This document shows positions 8,440-17,619 of a stretch of 64,000 bases of DNA, piece after piece (the stretch's first letter is position 1; each line of letters opens with the position of its first letter). Under the pieces are notes generated by a model. That model did not search any database, was not told the DNA's origin, and saw only the letters and a program-made list of their open reading frames with translations. The position numbers and the translations under genes are program-made. The stretch lies in assembly GCF_902859875.1 (NCBI RefSeq), contig NZ_CADIKF010000012.1, positions 1-64,000 of the forward strand, in the 5' to 3' direction. This stretch comes from Paraburkholderia solisilvae (lineage in GTDB: Bacteria > Pseudomonadota > Gammaproteobacteria > Burkholderiales > Burkholderiaceae).

Positions 8440-9576
8440 TTACATCTGCATCACGTCGATCAGCGTCCGCTTGCCGGCCTTGTAGTCGTACAGCGAGATC
8501 ACGCCGTGCTTGAGGTCGCCCTTCGAGTCGAACGTGGTTTCACCGATCACGCCTTTGTAGTCGGTGCCCGGCATTGCGGCGAGAATCTTCGCCGGATCGG
8601 TCGAGTTCGCACGCTTCATCGCGTCGATGGCGATAAACACCGCGTCATATGCGAACGGCGCGTAGATCTGGACCGGCTCGCCGAAGCGCTTCTCGTACTT
8701 CGCCTGGAACGCCTTGCCGCCCGGCATCTTCTGGAGCGCCATGCCGATATCCGAGCACACGATGTTGTCGGTCGCGTCGCCGGCCAGATCCGCCAGCTTT
8801 TCGCTGCATGCACCGTCGCCGCCGAGCACTTTCGCGCGCAGGCCGAGCTGCTTCGCCTGCTTCGCGAATGGCCCCATCGTCGCGTCCATGCCGCCGTACA
8901 TGATCGCGTCCGGGTTTTCACCCTTGATCTTCGTCAGGATCGCGCGGAAGTCGACCGCCTTGTCGTTGGTCGCATCGTGCGACATCACGTTCATCCCGAC
9001 CGATTTCGCGGTCTTTTCGAATTCGTTCGCGAGACCCTGGCCGTAAGCGGTCGAATCGTCGACGATCGCGACGCGTTTCATTTTCAGGCTTTTCGCCGCG
9101 TAGGTCGCGAGCGCTGGACCTTGCTGCGCGTCGGTCGCAACGACGCGGTACGTCGTCTTGAAGCCCTGCTGCGTGTAGGCCGGATTCGACGAGGCCGGCG
9201 AGATCTGCACGATGCCCGCATCGCTATAGATCTTCGAAGCCGGAATCGACGTACCGGAGTTCAGGTGGCCCACCACCGCGACGACCTTGTCGTCGACGAG
9301 CTTCTGCGCAACCTGCGTGGCGGTACGCGGGTCGGCCGCGTCGTCCTGCGCGTCGAGCACCAGCGTGACCTTCTGGCCATTGATCGTGAGCCCCTTCGCG
9401 TTAATTTCCTCCACCGCGAGGCGTGCGCCGTTTTCGATGTCCTTGCCCAGGTGCGCGATCTGGCCCGTCGTCGGCGCGACCTCGCCGATCTTGACCGTCT
9501 CGTCCGCATGAGCGACACCGCTCATCGCGAACGCAATCACAATGGCCGTGGAAACCTTGGAATAATTTGAGTTCAT
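8440..9576 (-). CDS. livK: Branched-chain amino acid ABC transporter periplasmic binding protein
   Basis: This periplasmic receptor belongs to the Leu/Ile/Val-binding (type 1) family and hands amino acids to a LivHMGF permease. The 378 residues start with a Sec signal peptide (AIVIAFAMSGVAHA, cleavage after AHA, about residue 23), then VKIGEVAPTTGQIAHLGKDIENGARLAVEEIN, the hallmark start of LivK-type proteins. Later motifs AVVGHLNSGTSIPASKIY and ISPASSNPAYT form the ligand pocket. No permease or ATPase genes are next to it, so it is an orphan receptor here. The frame continues upstream to 9657, but the signal peptide fixes the start at 9576. Confidence 0.9.
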   Translation of the reverse strand: MNSNYSKVSTAIVIAFAMSGVAHADETVKIGEVAPTTGQIAHLGKDIENGARLAVEEINAKGLTINGQKVTLVLDAQDDAADPRTATQVAQKLVDDKVVAVVGHLNSGTSIPASKIYSDAGIVQISPASSNPAYTQQGFKTTYRVVATDAQQGPALATYAAKSLKMKRVAIVDDSTAYGQGLANEFEKTAKSVGMNVMSHDATNDKAVDFRAILTKIKGENPDAIMYGGMDATMGPFAKQAKQLGLRAKVLGGDGACSEKLADLAGDATDNIVCSDIGMALQKMPGGKAFQAKYEKRFGEPVQIYAPFAYDAVFIAIDAMKRANSTDPAKILAAMPGTDYKGVIGETTFDSKGDLKHGVISLYDYKAGKRTLIDVMQM

Positions 9577-9994
9577 TTGTCTTTTTCCGGCTAATGAGGT
9601 GAATAAAGACTGCCTGTGAAACCGCTGCCGTCTGTACAGCGGCAGCGGCGCGGACATGTCGCGACGTGCATCGCACGATCGGTTGACGTCTGCCCTACTC
9701 AGGACGCTTGATCGGCACGCTTATTCCGCAAGCCTATCTTTTTAATGTGCGCACGCGTGTTGTTGTAGCGATACGAAGCAATGCAGACAGTCAGAGGGGC
9801 GTGGTACAGGCAACCGGAGTGAATGGCCGTTCGACGTGGGAAAGAGCAATTGCGCCGGATGCACCGTTTAGGAGCACGCTGCGCAGCCCATCGCATCCGG
9901 TTGCATTACATCGTGGATGCGCCCGTTGGATTGAAATTCAATAGGGATGCAAACTATTGCGGGAGCGCCGTCATGCGGATAGAAACCGGCTCGC
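9577..9994. other. Intergenic region upstream of livK
   Basis: About 420 nt between the livK start and the stop of the stress-protein gene, both on the minus strand. It should contain the livK promoter. No credible gene, repeat or clear hairpin is seen. Confidence 0.4.
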
Positions 9995-10447
9995 CTACGA
10001 CACGAGCGCGAGACGGCCGCGCGGCGCGACCTCTTCCTTGACGACAGTGATCGTGCAGGGAGCAAGGCGGATCAGGCGACGCAGCATCAGTCGCGTTGTC
10101 CAGCGATCGAACCACGATTTGAACGTGAGGCCGATCACGATCTGCCCGACGTTGAATTCGGTTGCGTATCGAACGATCTCGTCAACCGGGTTGCCGATCT
10201 TCAACGCCATCTGTGCGTACTGGCCGCGCGAAGCGAGATCGGCTTGCAATGCCTCGAGCAGATGCCCGCGCGAATCCACGTTGGCGGCGATCGCCAGGTC
10301 GGTCGCGATGTCGAGTCCGACTATCGGAAGCGGCACGACGGACAGCACATGAAGCCTCACGCCGTTTCGCAACGCGAGTTGCGCGGCCAGTACAACGCCG
10401 CTGTACGAATGCTCGGAACCATCATAGACAGCCATCACATATCTCAT
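9995..10447 (-). CDS. UspA-family universal stress protein
   Basis: This cytoplasmic protein of 150 residues starts MRYVMAVYDGSEHS, the classical UspA beta1-loop, and ends with a hydrophobic strand CTITVVKEE. Where ATP-binding members carry G-x2-G-x9-G-S/T, this one reads IGLTFKSWFDRWTTRLML, so the nucleotide-binding motif is absent and it is probably of the non-ATP-binding type. The start at 10447 follows GAGAG and matches the family start; the frame is open to 10495. It is a single gene. Its specific role is unknown. Confidence 0.85.
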   Translation of the reverse strand: MRYVMAVYDGSEHSYSGVVLAAQLALRNGVRLHVLSVVPLPIVGLDIATDLAIAANVDSRGHLLEALQADLASRGQYAQMALKIGNPVDEIVRYATEFNVGQIVIGLTFKSWFDRWTTRLMLRRLIRLAPCTITVVKEEVAPRGRLALVS

Positions 10448-10628
10448 CGCGACTCTCAATCGGGGATCGACACTCTCTGAGACGTCCGGTGACACGACTT
10501 TATTCCGTCGTAATCATATTTCTGGAGGGGACGAGTAAGAAACGATCGGCGAGACGGCGAATTGAAACGCAAACAGAGACGGCGCCGTAGCGGGCGCGGT
10601 GCGCTAACAATGCGGATGCATCGTGCGG

Positions 10629-11120
10629 TCAGTGCTGGACGCGAGCGACCAGCCTTTCACTTAGCTGAACGACTTCGAACAGCGTGCCGGACGTGTCGCG
10701 CGTGGCGATCAGACCGGCGCGCTGCAGATTGCTGTTTTCGGAATAGGCGAGTTCCACCAGATAGTTCGGCAGCAGTAGCGCGGCCGCGGTGATCCGGGTG
10801 GCCGCATCGCGGCCGACTACACCGAACGCGTGCATCGTTTCGCGAAGCTCGAGCGCCGTGTGCGCGAGCAGCCAGAACTTCAGGATTTCCTTATCGGACT
10901 CGGTGAGCTGCGGTTGCTCGTCGAGACGGTCGACCAGTTCGACGGTTGCCCGTGCGGCGCGCACGCGATCGGACGGCGCCGACGCGGCGGGAAGTTCATG
11001 ATTCGCGATGCGTGCGAGGAAGAGTCCCTGATTTTCCGCAAGATGATGCTGGCGGCTCAGGCGCCGTAGCAACACCGTGACGGTGTCGTGCGGCGAAGGA
11101 TGATGTCGTAGACCTAGCAT
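10629..11120 (-). CDS. Hypothetical helical protein
   Basis: The 163-residue protein looks alpha-helical, with heptad-like spacing of Leu and many Arg/Glu (VLLRRLSRQHHLAENQ, ILKFWLLAHTALELRETM). No signal peptide or transmembrane segment. The upstream GGCAAG is a modest ribosome site. It lies between the universal stress protein and a LysE exporter, all on the minus strand but with 180-190 nt gaps, so probably not an operon. No family is recognised. Confidence 0.6.
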   Translation of the reverse strand: MLGLRHHPSPHDTVTVLLRRLSRQHHLAENQGLFLARIANHELPAASAPSDRVRAARATVELVDRLDEQPQLTESDKEILKFWLLAHTALELRETMHAFGVVGRDAATRITAAALLLPNYLVELAYSENSNLQRAGLIATRDTSGTLFEVVQLSERLVARVQH

Positions 11121-11311
11121 GGCTTGCCAAACACGGAATGCGATACAGGGGAGCGTAACGCGCCGTTGCGACGCGGCACAGAAGCTACACTAGCACGGCT
11201 GAATCGCGTGCGCATCCATTCGTGAGGGCAGATGAGCGCGAACGAACGATGGTTCGCCGCGCAGCGGTGTGTTTGCGTACGTTATCGGTTATCGCGCCGG
11301 ATCGACTGCTG

Positions 11312-11926
11312 TTACGCGAGCAGATGCAGAGCGACCGGATACAGCGACAGGACGAGCAGCAATGCCATTGTGATGTTGAACGCGCGCAGCCAGCCCGGCC
11401 TGGTCAGCCAGCGCCGGACCGCGGTGCCGAATGCAGCCCATAAGCAGATGCACGGCAAGCCGATCACATAGAACACCGCCGCCATAATCGAAGCGTTGAT
11501 ATTGAAGTCGGCGCTCAGATGAATTGTGGTTGCCGCGGTCAGCACCATCATCCATGCCTTCGGGTTGATCCATTGAAATATCAGCGCTTCATGAAAGCGC
11601 ATCGGGCGGCGCTCGCCGTCGCGCACGCGCACTTCTGCCGAGGTGCCGATTTTCCACGCGAGATACAGTAGATAGAGCACGCTCGCCGTCTCGAGCACGG
11701 TGTAAAGCAGCGGCACCCGTTGAAAGATTGCGCCCAGCCCGAACCCGACCGACAGCATCAGCAGAACGACGCCTGCGCTGATGCCGAAAATATGCGGCAC
11801 GGTGCGTTTGAAGCCGAAGTTCACGCCGGATGCGAGCAGCATCGTGTTATTGGGGCCGGGCGTGATGCTGGTGACGAGCGCGAACAGGATGCCGGCGGGC
11901 AGCGCGCCCAGAGGCTCGATGGACAT
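11312..11926 (-). CDS. LysE/RhtB-family amino acid exporter
   Basis: This inner-membrane exporter is 204 residues long with about six membrane segments, as usual for the family. The N-terminal SITPGPNNTMLLASG carries the conserved PGP-N motif, and QWINPKAWMM in the middle is the second family signature. GGAG precedes the ATG by 6 nt. Substrate (amino acid or derivative) is unknown. It lies downstream of the tau operon on the same strand but 331 nt away. Repeated TACAG/CTGTA motifs upstream suggest specific control. It is not similar in detail to the two LysE copies at 34 and 61 kb. Confidence 0.88.
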   Translation of the reverse strand: MSIEPLGALPAGILFALVTSITPGPNNTMLLASGVNFGFKRTVPHIFGISAGVVLLMLSVGFGLGAIFQRVPLLYTVLETASVLYLLYLAWKIGTSAEVRVRDGERRPMRFHEALIFQWINPKAWMMVLTAATTIHLSADFNINASIMAAVFYVIGLPCICLWAAFGTAVRRWLTRPGWLRAFNITMALLLVLSLYPVALHLLA

Positions 11927-11990
11927 GAGCGTCTCCGATAGTGACTGACGGAATTGAAAGAATCGATCTCAGTTTATCGGGGTCGGCCAG

Positions 11991-12030
11991 TACAGTACCT
12001 ATACAGATGATGAGATGAAATCCGGTACAG
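11991..12030 (-). promoter_or_regulatory. Three CTGTA repeats upstream of the LysE-family gene
   Basis: TACAG (CTGTA on the gene's strand) occurs at 11991-11995, 12002-12006 and 12026-12030, 65-104 nt upstream of the exporter start. MocR/GntR-type regulators often bind repeated CTGTA-like half sites and often sit divergent to LysE genes, but no regulator gene is found on the other side here. Confidence 0.3.
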
Positions 12031-12257
12031 GAGTCGTGCAAACGGCGTGGGTCTGCTGGCTATGCGACAAGCCGCGGCTGCCGAGAGAACGTCGCTGATG
12101 CGATGTGGGCGGAACTGCCGGCTGGACGTGGTGCTTCTTAAGCATGGAGCGAAGGCAACCGGCAGCACGCTCGCCAGTTGCGCGAGCGGCATCATCGCGA
12201 GCGCGAGATAGCCGTCCGCAGTGGGACACAAGCTAGTGGCGCGGAGCGCGGCGCGGC

Positions 12258-13139
12258 TCAGTGCTGTGCATGCCACGGCGTCAGCTTGCGCTGCAGCCAC
12301 CGCAACCCAAGCTCGAGTATCAGCGCAATGGCCCCGATCACGAGAATGCCGGCAATCACGACATCAGTGACAAGAAAGCGCGATGCCGAATACACCATAA
12401 ACCCGAGGCCACGCGTTGCGGCGATCAGTTCGGCCGCGACGAGCGTCGACCAGCCGACGCCGAGCGCGATACGCAGACCGGTCAGAATGTCGGGCAACGC
12501 ACTCGGCAGCACGACATATCGCAGCAACTTGTAGCGCGTCGCACCGAGCGACGCGGCTGCGAGCAGACGGCTCCTTGCGACGCGGCGCGCGCCGGCCGCC
12601 GTTGCGATGGTGAGCGGCGCGAAGATCGTCAGATAGATCAGCAACACTTTCGACGATTCGCCGATGCCGAACCAGATCACCATCAGCGGCAGATAAGCGA
12701 GCGGCGGAATAGGGCGATAGAACTCGATGATGGGATCGAGCACACCGTGCGCAATGCGGTTCGTCGCGATGATCAGGCCCGCTGGAATCGCCGTGACCAG
12801 TGCGAGCGCGAAGGCGAGCGCAATGCGCGACAGGCTTGCGAACAGATGCTGGCCGAGCGTCGCATCATCGAAGCCTTCGGTGGCGAGTTGCCCAAGTTTG
12901 CTGATGACCGTTTCGGGCGGTGGCAGCAATACGGGCGGCACCCATTGCAGGTGGCTGGCGAGCCACCATCCGGCGAAAAGTGCGAAGACGGTGATGAGCG
13001 TCGCGGCATGTGCGGTGTCGATGCGCGGCAGGCGTTGATGGCGGCTTCCTTTAGCAGGCGCGGCAACTGCCGTCGCCACGTCACCGTCGGTTTGAACCGC
13101 CATCAGTGCGCGGCTGTGCGGCCGGTTAGCGGTTGACAT
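12258..13139 (-). CDS. tauC: Taurine/sulfonate ABC transporter permease
   Basis: This is the inner-membrane permease of a TauABC/SsuABC-type importer. The 293 residues have about six membrane segments and the permease loop that docks the ATPase ([20 protein letters not shown], with the usual G and LP). The first 40 residues are a polar cytoplasmic extension. The start at 13139 has a perfect AGGAGG 6 nt upstream, inside the end of tauB, so the two genes overlap by 14 nt and are translationally coupled. It is the last gene of the operon. Whether the ligand is taurine or another sulfonate is inferred from the family only. Confidence 0.88.
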   Translation of the reverse strand: MSTANRPHSRALMAVQTDGDVATAVAAPAKGSRHQRLPRIDTAHAATLITVFALFAGWWLASHLQWVPPVLLPPPETVISKLGQLATEGFDDATLGQHLFASLSRIALAFALALVTAIPAGLIIATNRIAHGVLDPIIEFYRPIPPLAYLPLMVIWFGIGESSKVLLIYLTIFAPLTIATAAGARRVARSRLLAAASLGATRYKLLRYVVLPSALPDILTGLRIALGVGWSTLVAAELIAATRGLGFMVYSASRFLVTDVVIAGILVIGAIALILELGLRWLQRKLTPWHAQH

Positions 13140-13923
13140 CGCCGGCCTCCTCGGTTTCGCGGACGAGCTGGTCGAGCAACTCCATATGCATCGATGTGAA
13201 TGCGGGATCGGAGCGAATCGAACGTAGTGCTTCGCCGGCCGCATAGCGCTGCGCGAAATTGAGCCGATGACGCGCGACGACGCGGCCTGGCCGCGGCGAC
13301 AGGATAAGCAATTCGGTTGCGAGCAGCACGGCCTCTTCGATGCTATGCGTGATCAGGAAGACGCCTTTGCCTGTTGCGCGCCAGACGTCGAGCAGCAGCG
13401 TCTGCATATGCTCGCGCGTCAGCGCATCGAGCGCGCCGAGCGGCTCGTCCATCAGCAGGAATGCGGGGTCGGCGGCGAGAGCGCGCGCAAGGCCGACGCG
13501 TTGACGCATGCCGCCTGAAATTTCGCCGATCGCGTGGTGCTCGAAGTCGGCGAGCTTGACGAGGCGCAGCACCTCGGCGGCGCGCGCATGGCGTTCCGTA
13601 CGCGCAACGCCGCGCATACGGAGCCCGAAGCTGACGTTGTCGATCACGTTGAGCCACGGCATCAACGCGTCGTCCTGAAACACGACACCGCGATTCGCAT
13701 CGGGACCATCGACAGGCGCGCCGTCGATCGTTACGCGACCTGACGTCGGTGTCTGGAAACCGGCGAGCAGCGCAAGCAGCGTGCTTTTGCCGCAACCGGA
13801 CGCCCCGAGCGCGACGACAATCTCGCCGCTTTTCACCGACATCGACACATCGTGCAGCGCGGTCAGCGGACCGCGCGCCGTTGGGTAGACGACCGATACA
13901 TGCTGTGCGCTGAGTTCAGCCAT
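13126..13923 (-). CDS. tauB: Taurine/sulfonate ABC transporter ATP-binding protein
   Basis: This cytoplasmic ATPase energises the importer. The 265 residues show Walker [10 protein letters not shown] (40-48), Q-loop FQDDALMPW, the signature [10 protein letters not shown] (about 135-144), Walker B FLLMDEP (155-161) and the H-loop FLITHS. SGGM in place of SGGQ is common in this nitrate/sulfonate/taurine group. The ATG at 13923 is 20 nt from the tauA stop. It overlaps tauC at its 3' end. Clearly part of the tauABC operon. Confidence 0.93.
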   Translation of the reverse strand: MAELSAQHVSVVYPTARGPLTALHDVSMSVKSGEIVVALGASGCGKSTLLALLAGFQTPTSGRVTIDGAPVDGPDANRGVVFQDDALMPWLNVIDNVSFGLRMRGVARTERHARAAEVLRLVKLADFEHHAIGEISGGMRQRVGLARALAADPAFLLMDEPLGALDALTREHMQTLLLDVWRATGKGVFLITHSIEEAVLLATELLILSPRPGRVVARHRLNFAQRYAAGEALRSIRSDPAFTSMHMELLDQLVRETEEAGDVNR

Positions 13924-13943
13924 GTCGCCAGGTTCTCACTTTT

Positions 13944-14954
13944 TCACTTCGATGCAGCTGCCGCGACGAATTGCGGCGTCACCGACGCGCTATAGTCAGG
14001 CAGCACATGATCGATCTTCTTTTGCTCCTGCAGGAAATTTGCTGTTGCGGCGACGGCTTTCGCTGTGCCGCCGCCGAGCAGAGCGGGGGCGGCTTGTTCG
14101 CTGGCATTCGGGTATACATTGCCCGCGAGCAGTTCCGGCACATCGGACGCATTCGCACCGCTTAGTTTGGAAATTGCTGCGACCTGGCTCGAACCGTCAT
14201 GCCACGACTTGCCGTTTTGCCGATAGTCGGAAATTGCGTTCAGTGTGACCGATACGAACTTGCCGACGAACTCCGGATGCGCCTGTGCAAAGTCCTTGCG
14301 CACGGCCCACAGGTCGAATGTAGGCGAGCCCCATTTGCCGACCTGCGTCGAATCGACTAGCACGTGGCCGCTTTCTTTCGCTTTGCCGAGCGCCGGGTCC
14401 CACGTATAGGCGGCGTCGATATCGCCGCGCGCCCACGCGGCGACGATCTCGGTCGGGCCGAGATTGACGATCTTCACCTGGCCCGGTTTGATGCCCCAGT
14501 GCTTGAGCGCGGCTAGCAGGCTGTAGTGGGCCGTCGAAACATACGGTGTCGCGATTGTTTTGCCGATCAGATCCTGCGGTTTGTCGATGTGCGCGCCGTT
14601 GCGCACGACGAGTGCTTCAGAGCCGCCCGTCAGCGCATTGAGCACGACGGCCTCGATCGGCACGCCGCGGCTCACCGCAGCCGCGAACGGACTCGAGCCG
14701 ACGTCGCCGATCTGGATATCGCCTGACGCGAGCGCCGCGACGATATCGGCGCCGGTATCGAAGCGCCGCCAGTTGATGGTCCAGCCTGTCGCCTTTTCGT
14801 AGGCCGCGCTTGCTTGCGCAAGCTTTGCCGGATCGGCGCCGTACTGGTAGGCGATGTTGACGGTTTCTGCTTGTGCTGAAGACTGAACGGAGGCCAGCAC
14901 TGATGCGAGTGCGGCGCCGGCGACTAACCCGTTGATGACGCGTTTGATGTTCAT
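13944..14954 (-). CDS. tauA: Taurine ABC transporter substrate-binding protein
   Basis: This periplasmic binding protein has 336 residues with a Sec signal peptide ending SSAQA (about residue 29). The mature part starts ETVNIAYQYGADPAKLAQ, matching TauA/SsuA proteins, with IQIGDVGSSPFAAAVSRGVP and AYTWDPALGKAKESG as family motifs. The start at 14954 gives the signal peptide; the upstream in-frame extension has no support. It is 149 nt downstream of the flavin monooxygenase gene, same strand. There is no tauD dioxygenase in the window, so the desulfonating enzyme is probably the adjacent monooxygenase. Confidence 0.92.
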   Translation of the reverse strand: MNIKRVINGLVAGAALASVLASVQSSAQAETVNIAYQYGADPAKLAQASAAYEKATGWTINWRRFDTGADIVAALASGDIQIGDVGSSPFAAAVSRGVPIEAVVLNALTGGSEALVVRNGAHIDKPQDLIGKTIATPYVSTAHYSLLAALKHWGIKPGQVKIVNLGPTEIVAAWARGDIDAAYTWDPALGKAKESGHVLVDSTQVGKWGSPTFDLWAVRKDFAQAHPEFVGKFVSVTLNAISDYRQNGKSWHDGSSQVAAISKLSGANASDVPELLAGNVYPNASEQAAPALLGGGTAKAVAATANFLQEQKKIDHVLPDYSASVTPQFVAAAASK

Positions 14955-15103
14955 TGGATGTGTCCGCGTGGATGGAATATGCCAAGGGTAGCGCCGGGGG
15001 CGTGCAGTGCTAACCAATCAAATCTCAGTTGCATATGCGTGTGGATCGTATTGGATGGCAATGGGAAACGATATACGCGGTGGCTTGGACGTATCGCGAT
15101 TCC

Positions 15104-16525
15104 TCAGCTGTGCGCGTTGACGACCGGCTCGGAGGTCGGTTTCTCGTGCTTCCGGTAACGCGAGCCGGGGTGACTCGCGGGTAGCCGTGCGCCGCGTGCG
15201 AAGAGCTTTTGACGATATGTGCCGGGTTCGTATTCGTCGCGATAGCGGCCGCGCCGCTGCAACTCGGGAATCAGTAGCTCGACGATGTCTTCGAATGTTT
15301 GATGTGCTGATACGTAGGCGAGGTTGAAGCCGTCGAGGCCGGTTTCGTCAATCCATTCTTCAAGCTCGTCTGCGACTTCTGTTGATGTGCCGGCGATTAC
15401 CGGGCCGCGTCCACCGATCGATACGAAGTCGATTGCTTCGTCGACGGTCCATGTGCGTGTCGGATCCGCGCTTGAAAATGACGCGAGTGCTGAGCGGCCT
15501 GCGTCGGTGTCGACGTATGTGAGCGTATCGTCGGGCTGGTATGTGGCGAGGTCGATGCCGGTCCAGCCCGATAGCAGTGTTGCTGCGCCTTCGTGGCTCG
15601 CACGGGCGCGATATTGTTCAAGCTTGTCGTGTGCTTCTTGTGTGGTGCGGCCGACAATTACCGTGAACATCGCGAAGATCAGCACATCGGTTTCGCCGTT
15701 GCGTCCGAGTGCCGCCGCTTGTGCACGAATGTCGGCCACATTGCGTTTGACGATATCGCGTGTCGGTGCGGCGACGAATACACATTCCGCGTGGTTTCCG
15801 GCGAAGTGCTTGCCGCGGCCTGAACTGCCGGCCTGGAAAAGCACAGGAGTGCGTTGCGACGATGGCTCGCATAGGTGAATGCCTGGAACCTTGTAATAGC
15901 GGCCTGCGTGCGCGATGGCGTGGATTTTCGACGGATCCGCGTAGACGCCGCGCACGCGGTCTTTCACGACGGCGCCGTCTTCCCAACTGCCTTCCCATAG
16001 CTTGTAGCAGACCTCCATGTATTCGTCGGCGACGTCGTAGCGTTCGTCGTGAGAGAGCTGGCGGTCGAGACCGATGTTGCGCGCGGCGCTGTCCAGGTAA
16101 GACGTTACGATGTTCCAGGCGATGCGTCCGCTGGTTAGATGGTCTAGCGTCGATATGCGGCGGGCGAATGTGTAGGGGTGTTCGTATGACAGTGAGCAGG
16201 TGACGCCGAAGCATAGATGCTGTGTGACCTGCGACATCAGCGGGATTAGCGCGAGTGGGTCGTTCATTGGCACTTGGGCTGCGGTGCGTAGTGCGGAGTC
16301 GGGGCTCGCGCCGTAGACGTCGTAGATGCCGAGTACGTCGGCGAGGAATACCGCATCGAAGCGTCCGCGTTCGAGCAGGCGCGCGAGGTCGGTCCAGTAG
16401 TCGGGTTTCAGATAGTCGGTTGCGCGGTCGTGTTCGGCCGTCCATTGGCCAGGGGCGAGGTGCGCCACGCAGTTCATCAGGAAAGCGTTGAAGTGAATTT
16501 GCTTTTTCACGGCGGCGGGGCTCAT
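15104..16525 (-). CDS. LLM-class FMN-dependent monooxygenase, NtaA/SnaA/DszA family
   Basis: This is a cytoplasmic flavin (FMNH2)-dependent monooxygenase of 473 residues, the normal length for the NtaA/SnaA/DszA/SoxA branch. Motifs include LNAFLMNC-like start (IHFNAFLMNC), LLERGRFDAVFLADVLGIYD, HPYTFARRISTLDHLTSGRIAWNIVTS (given here in parts), and LFQAGSSGRGKHFAGNHAE. Members oxidise organosulfur or nitrogen compounds and need a separate flavin reductase, which is not seen nearby. It leads the tauABC operon, so cleavage of an imported sulfonate is likely. The start at 16525 lacks a clear ribosome site; an in-frame TTG at 16567 is the alternative. Codons here are somewhat richer in T-ending forms than the neighbours. 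Confidence 0.87.
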   Translation of the reverse strand: MSPAAVKKQIHFNAFLMNCVAHLAPGQWTAEHDRATDYLKPDYWTDLARLLERGRFDAVFLADVLGIYDVYGASPDSALRTAAQVPMNDPLALIPLMSQVTQHLCFGVTCSLSYEHPYTFARRISTLDHLTSGRIAWNIVTSYLDSAARNIGLDRQLSHDERYDVADEYMEVCYKLWEGSWEDGAVVKDRVRGVYADPSKIHAIAHAGRYYKVPGIHLCEPSSQRTPVLFQAGSSGRGKHFAGNHAECVFVAAPTRDIVKRNVADIRAQAAALGRNGETDVLIFAMFTVIVGRTTQEAHDKLEQYRARASHEGAATLLSGWTGIDLATYQPDDTLTYVDTDAGRSALASFSSADPTRTWTVDEAIDFVSIGGRGPVIAGTSTEVADELEEWIDETGLDGFNLAYVSAHQTFEDIVELLIPELQRRGRYRDEYEPGTYRQKLFARGARLPASHPGSRYRKHEKPTSEPVVNAHS

Positions 16526-16710
16526 GGCTTTTTTGGAGGGGAATTTTGTGCGCGATGCGGCGGGCAAACGCCGAGTGTAGGACTCGGGGTGGGAATCACA
16601 AATGCGAATGATGGGTTAGCTTATGACGGGGGATGTGGGTGATTGGGTATGTGGATGGCATCGCCTGGTGGTTCCCGAGGGTGCCCTTTCGGCTGGTTTC
16701 GCGTGTTCTG

Positions 16711-16827
16711 TTAGATGTCGCGATTTGCGCCACTGCTGTTATGCAGAACGGTGTCGTTTTGCTGCTTCTGCACGTTATGCGTATCCTGGACGTCGGGATC
16801 TTTAGCGGTCGGCAGCGCGCCGCCCAC
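16711..16827 (-). CDS. Possible leader peptide or conserved-looking short frame upstream of the sulfonate operon
   Basis: A minus-strand frame closed by TAA at 16711-16713 is open for about 55 codons and has very GC-rich third positions. From the only start codon (GTG at 16827) it would encode 38 residues that include KDPDVQDTHNVQKQQ and end SSGANRDI. It lies about 185 nt upstream of the monooxygenase start on the same strand. There is no good ribosome site. It could be a leader peptide, a gene remnant or part of a structured 5' region. Confidence 0.3.
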   Translation of the reverse strand: MGGALPTAKDPDVQDTHNVQKQQNDTVLHNSSGANRDI

Positions 16828-16909
16828 AAGGAACAGGGGTACTTCTCTAAGGCGGGCATTCGCAGCGGGGGGTGACGTCCCCTATTCGGCCAGCCCATTC
16901 GGTACTGGA

Positions 16910-17413
16910 CTATTGCACTTTCTTATCTTCGCGTTTCGCGTCCGCCATGGCCTCGGGCTCTAACTCTTCCGCAGACCGATTCAGGTGGACGAACAGCCCC
17001 CAGGAGGCAAGAAGCAAGGCCGTAGAAGCAATTAGCCAAGCCGCATACCGGAGCTGCGATGGATCCTGGTGGAGCGCTTTGAACGTTGCCACAAGCCCTT
17101 CGATGGCAAGCGCGACGACGACAACCACTAAGAATCGCGACATGAAACGCCGTACCCGCGTCGGCGCGCTCACGTCAGCCTCCCGTATGACCTCTTCCTC
17201 TACGATGGTCTCAGCGATCTGCAAGGCGACAACGGCCCCAGCCAGCAGCCCCAAAGCTTCAATGATGGATAGCGCGCTCGACGAGTCCCATTGACTCGCA
17301 GCTGCAATTGCTCCGATGCGGGCAGCAATGGCAATCAACATCAGGGCCGCGCAGGTGAAGAGAACAGCCATCAGCCCATGGACGATCGTAAAGAAGCGCA
17401 CAAGGAACTTCAT
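16910..17413 (-). CDS. Hypothetical four-helix membrane protein
   Basis: The 167-residue protein has four likely membrane segments (about 8-32, 48-68, 92-112, 128-146) and a charged, cytoplasmic C-terminus (SAEELEPEAMADAKREDKK). An AGGGAG ribosome site precedes the ATG by 7 nt. It stands alone between the tau operon leader and the cysteine-rich peptide region. No family is recognised; it looks like a small integral membrane protein of unknown role. Confidence 0.7.
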   Translation of the reverse strand: MKFLVRFFTIVHGLMAVLFTCAALMLIAIAARIGAIAAASQWDSSSALSIIEALGLLAGAVVALQIAETIVEEEVIREADVSAPTRVRRFMSRFLVVVVVALAIEGLVATFKALHQDPSQLRYAAWLIASTALLLASWGLFVHLNRSAEELEPEAMADAKREDKKVQ

Positions 17414-17619
17414 TTTGGGGCTCCCTGAATTGCAAGTAGGTGATCCATGCCGTGTTCCATTAATTCGTGAAAAACGCGGCGGCGATGAGGGCCGATTTTA
17501 GAGGTGGACCGGATGGGCCTAGCAATGGGGCCAAACCCGCTCCTGGCAAATTATCGTTCCGCAGTGCCCCGACACGGGTCTCGGGCCGTTTCTCCGCGCG
17601 CATTCTGTGAAAACAACAA

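Noticed and set aside
16633-16875. An 80-codon plus-strand hydrophobic frame
   Set aside because: No ribosome site; it lies antisense to the better-biased minus-strand frame in the sulfonate operon leader.
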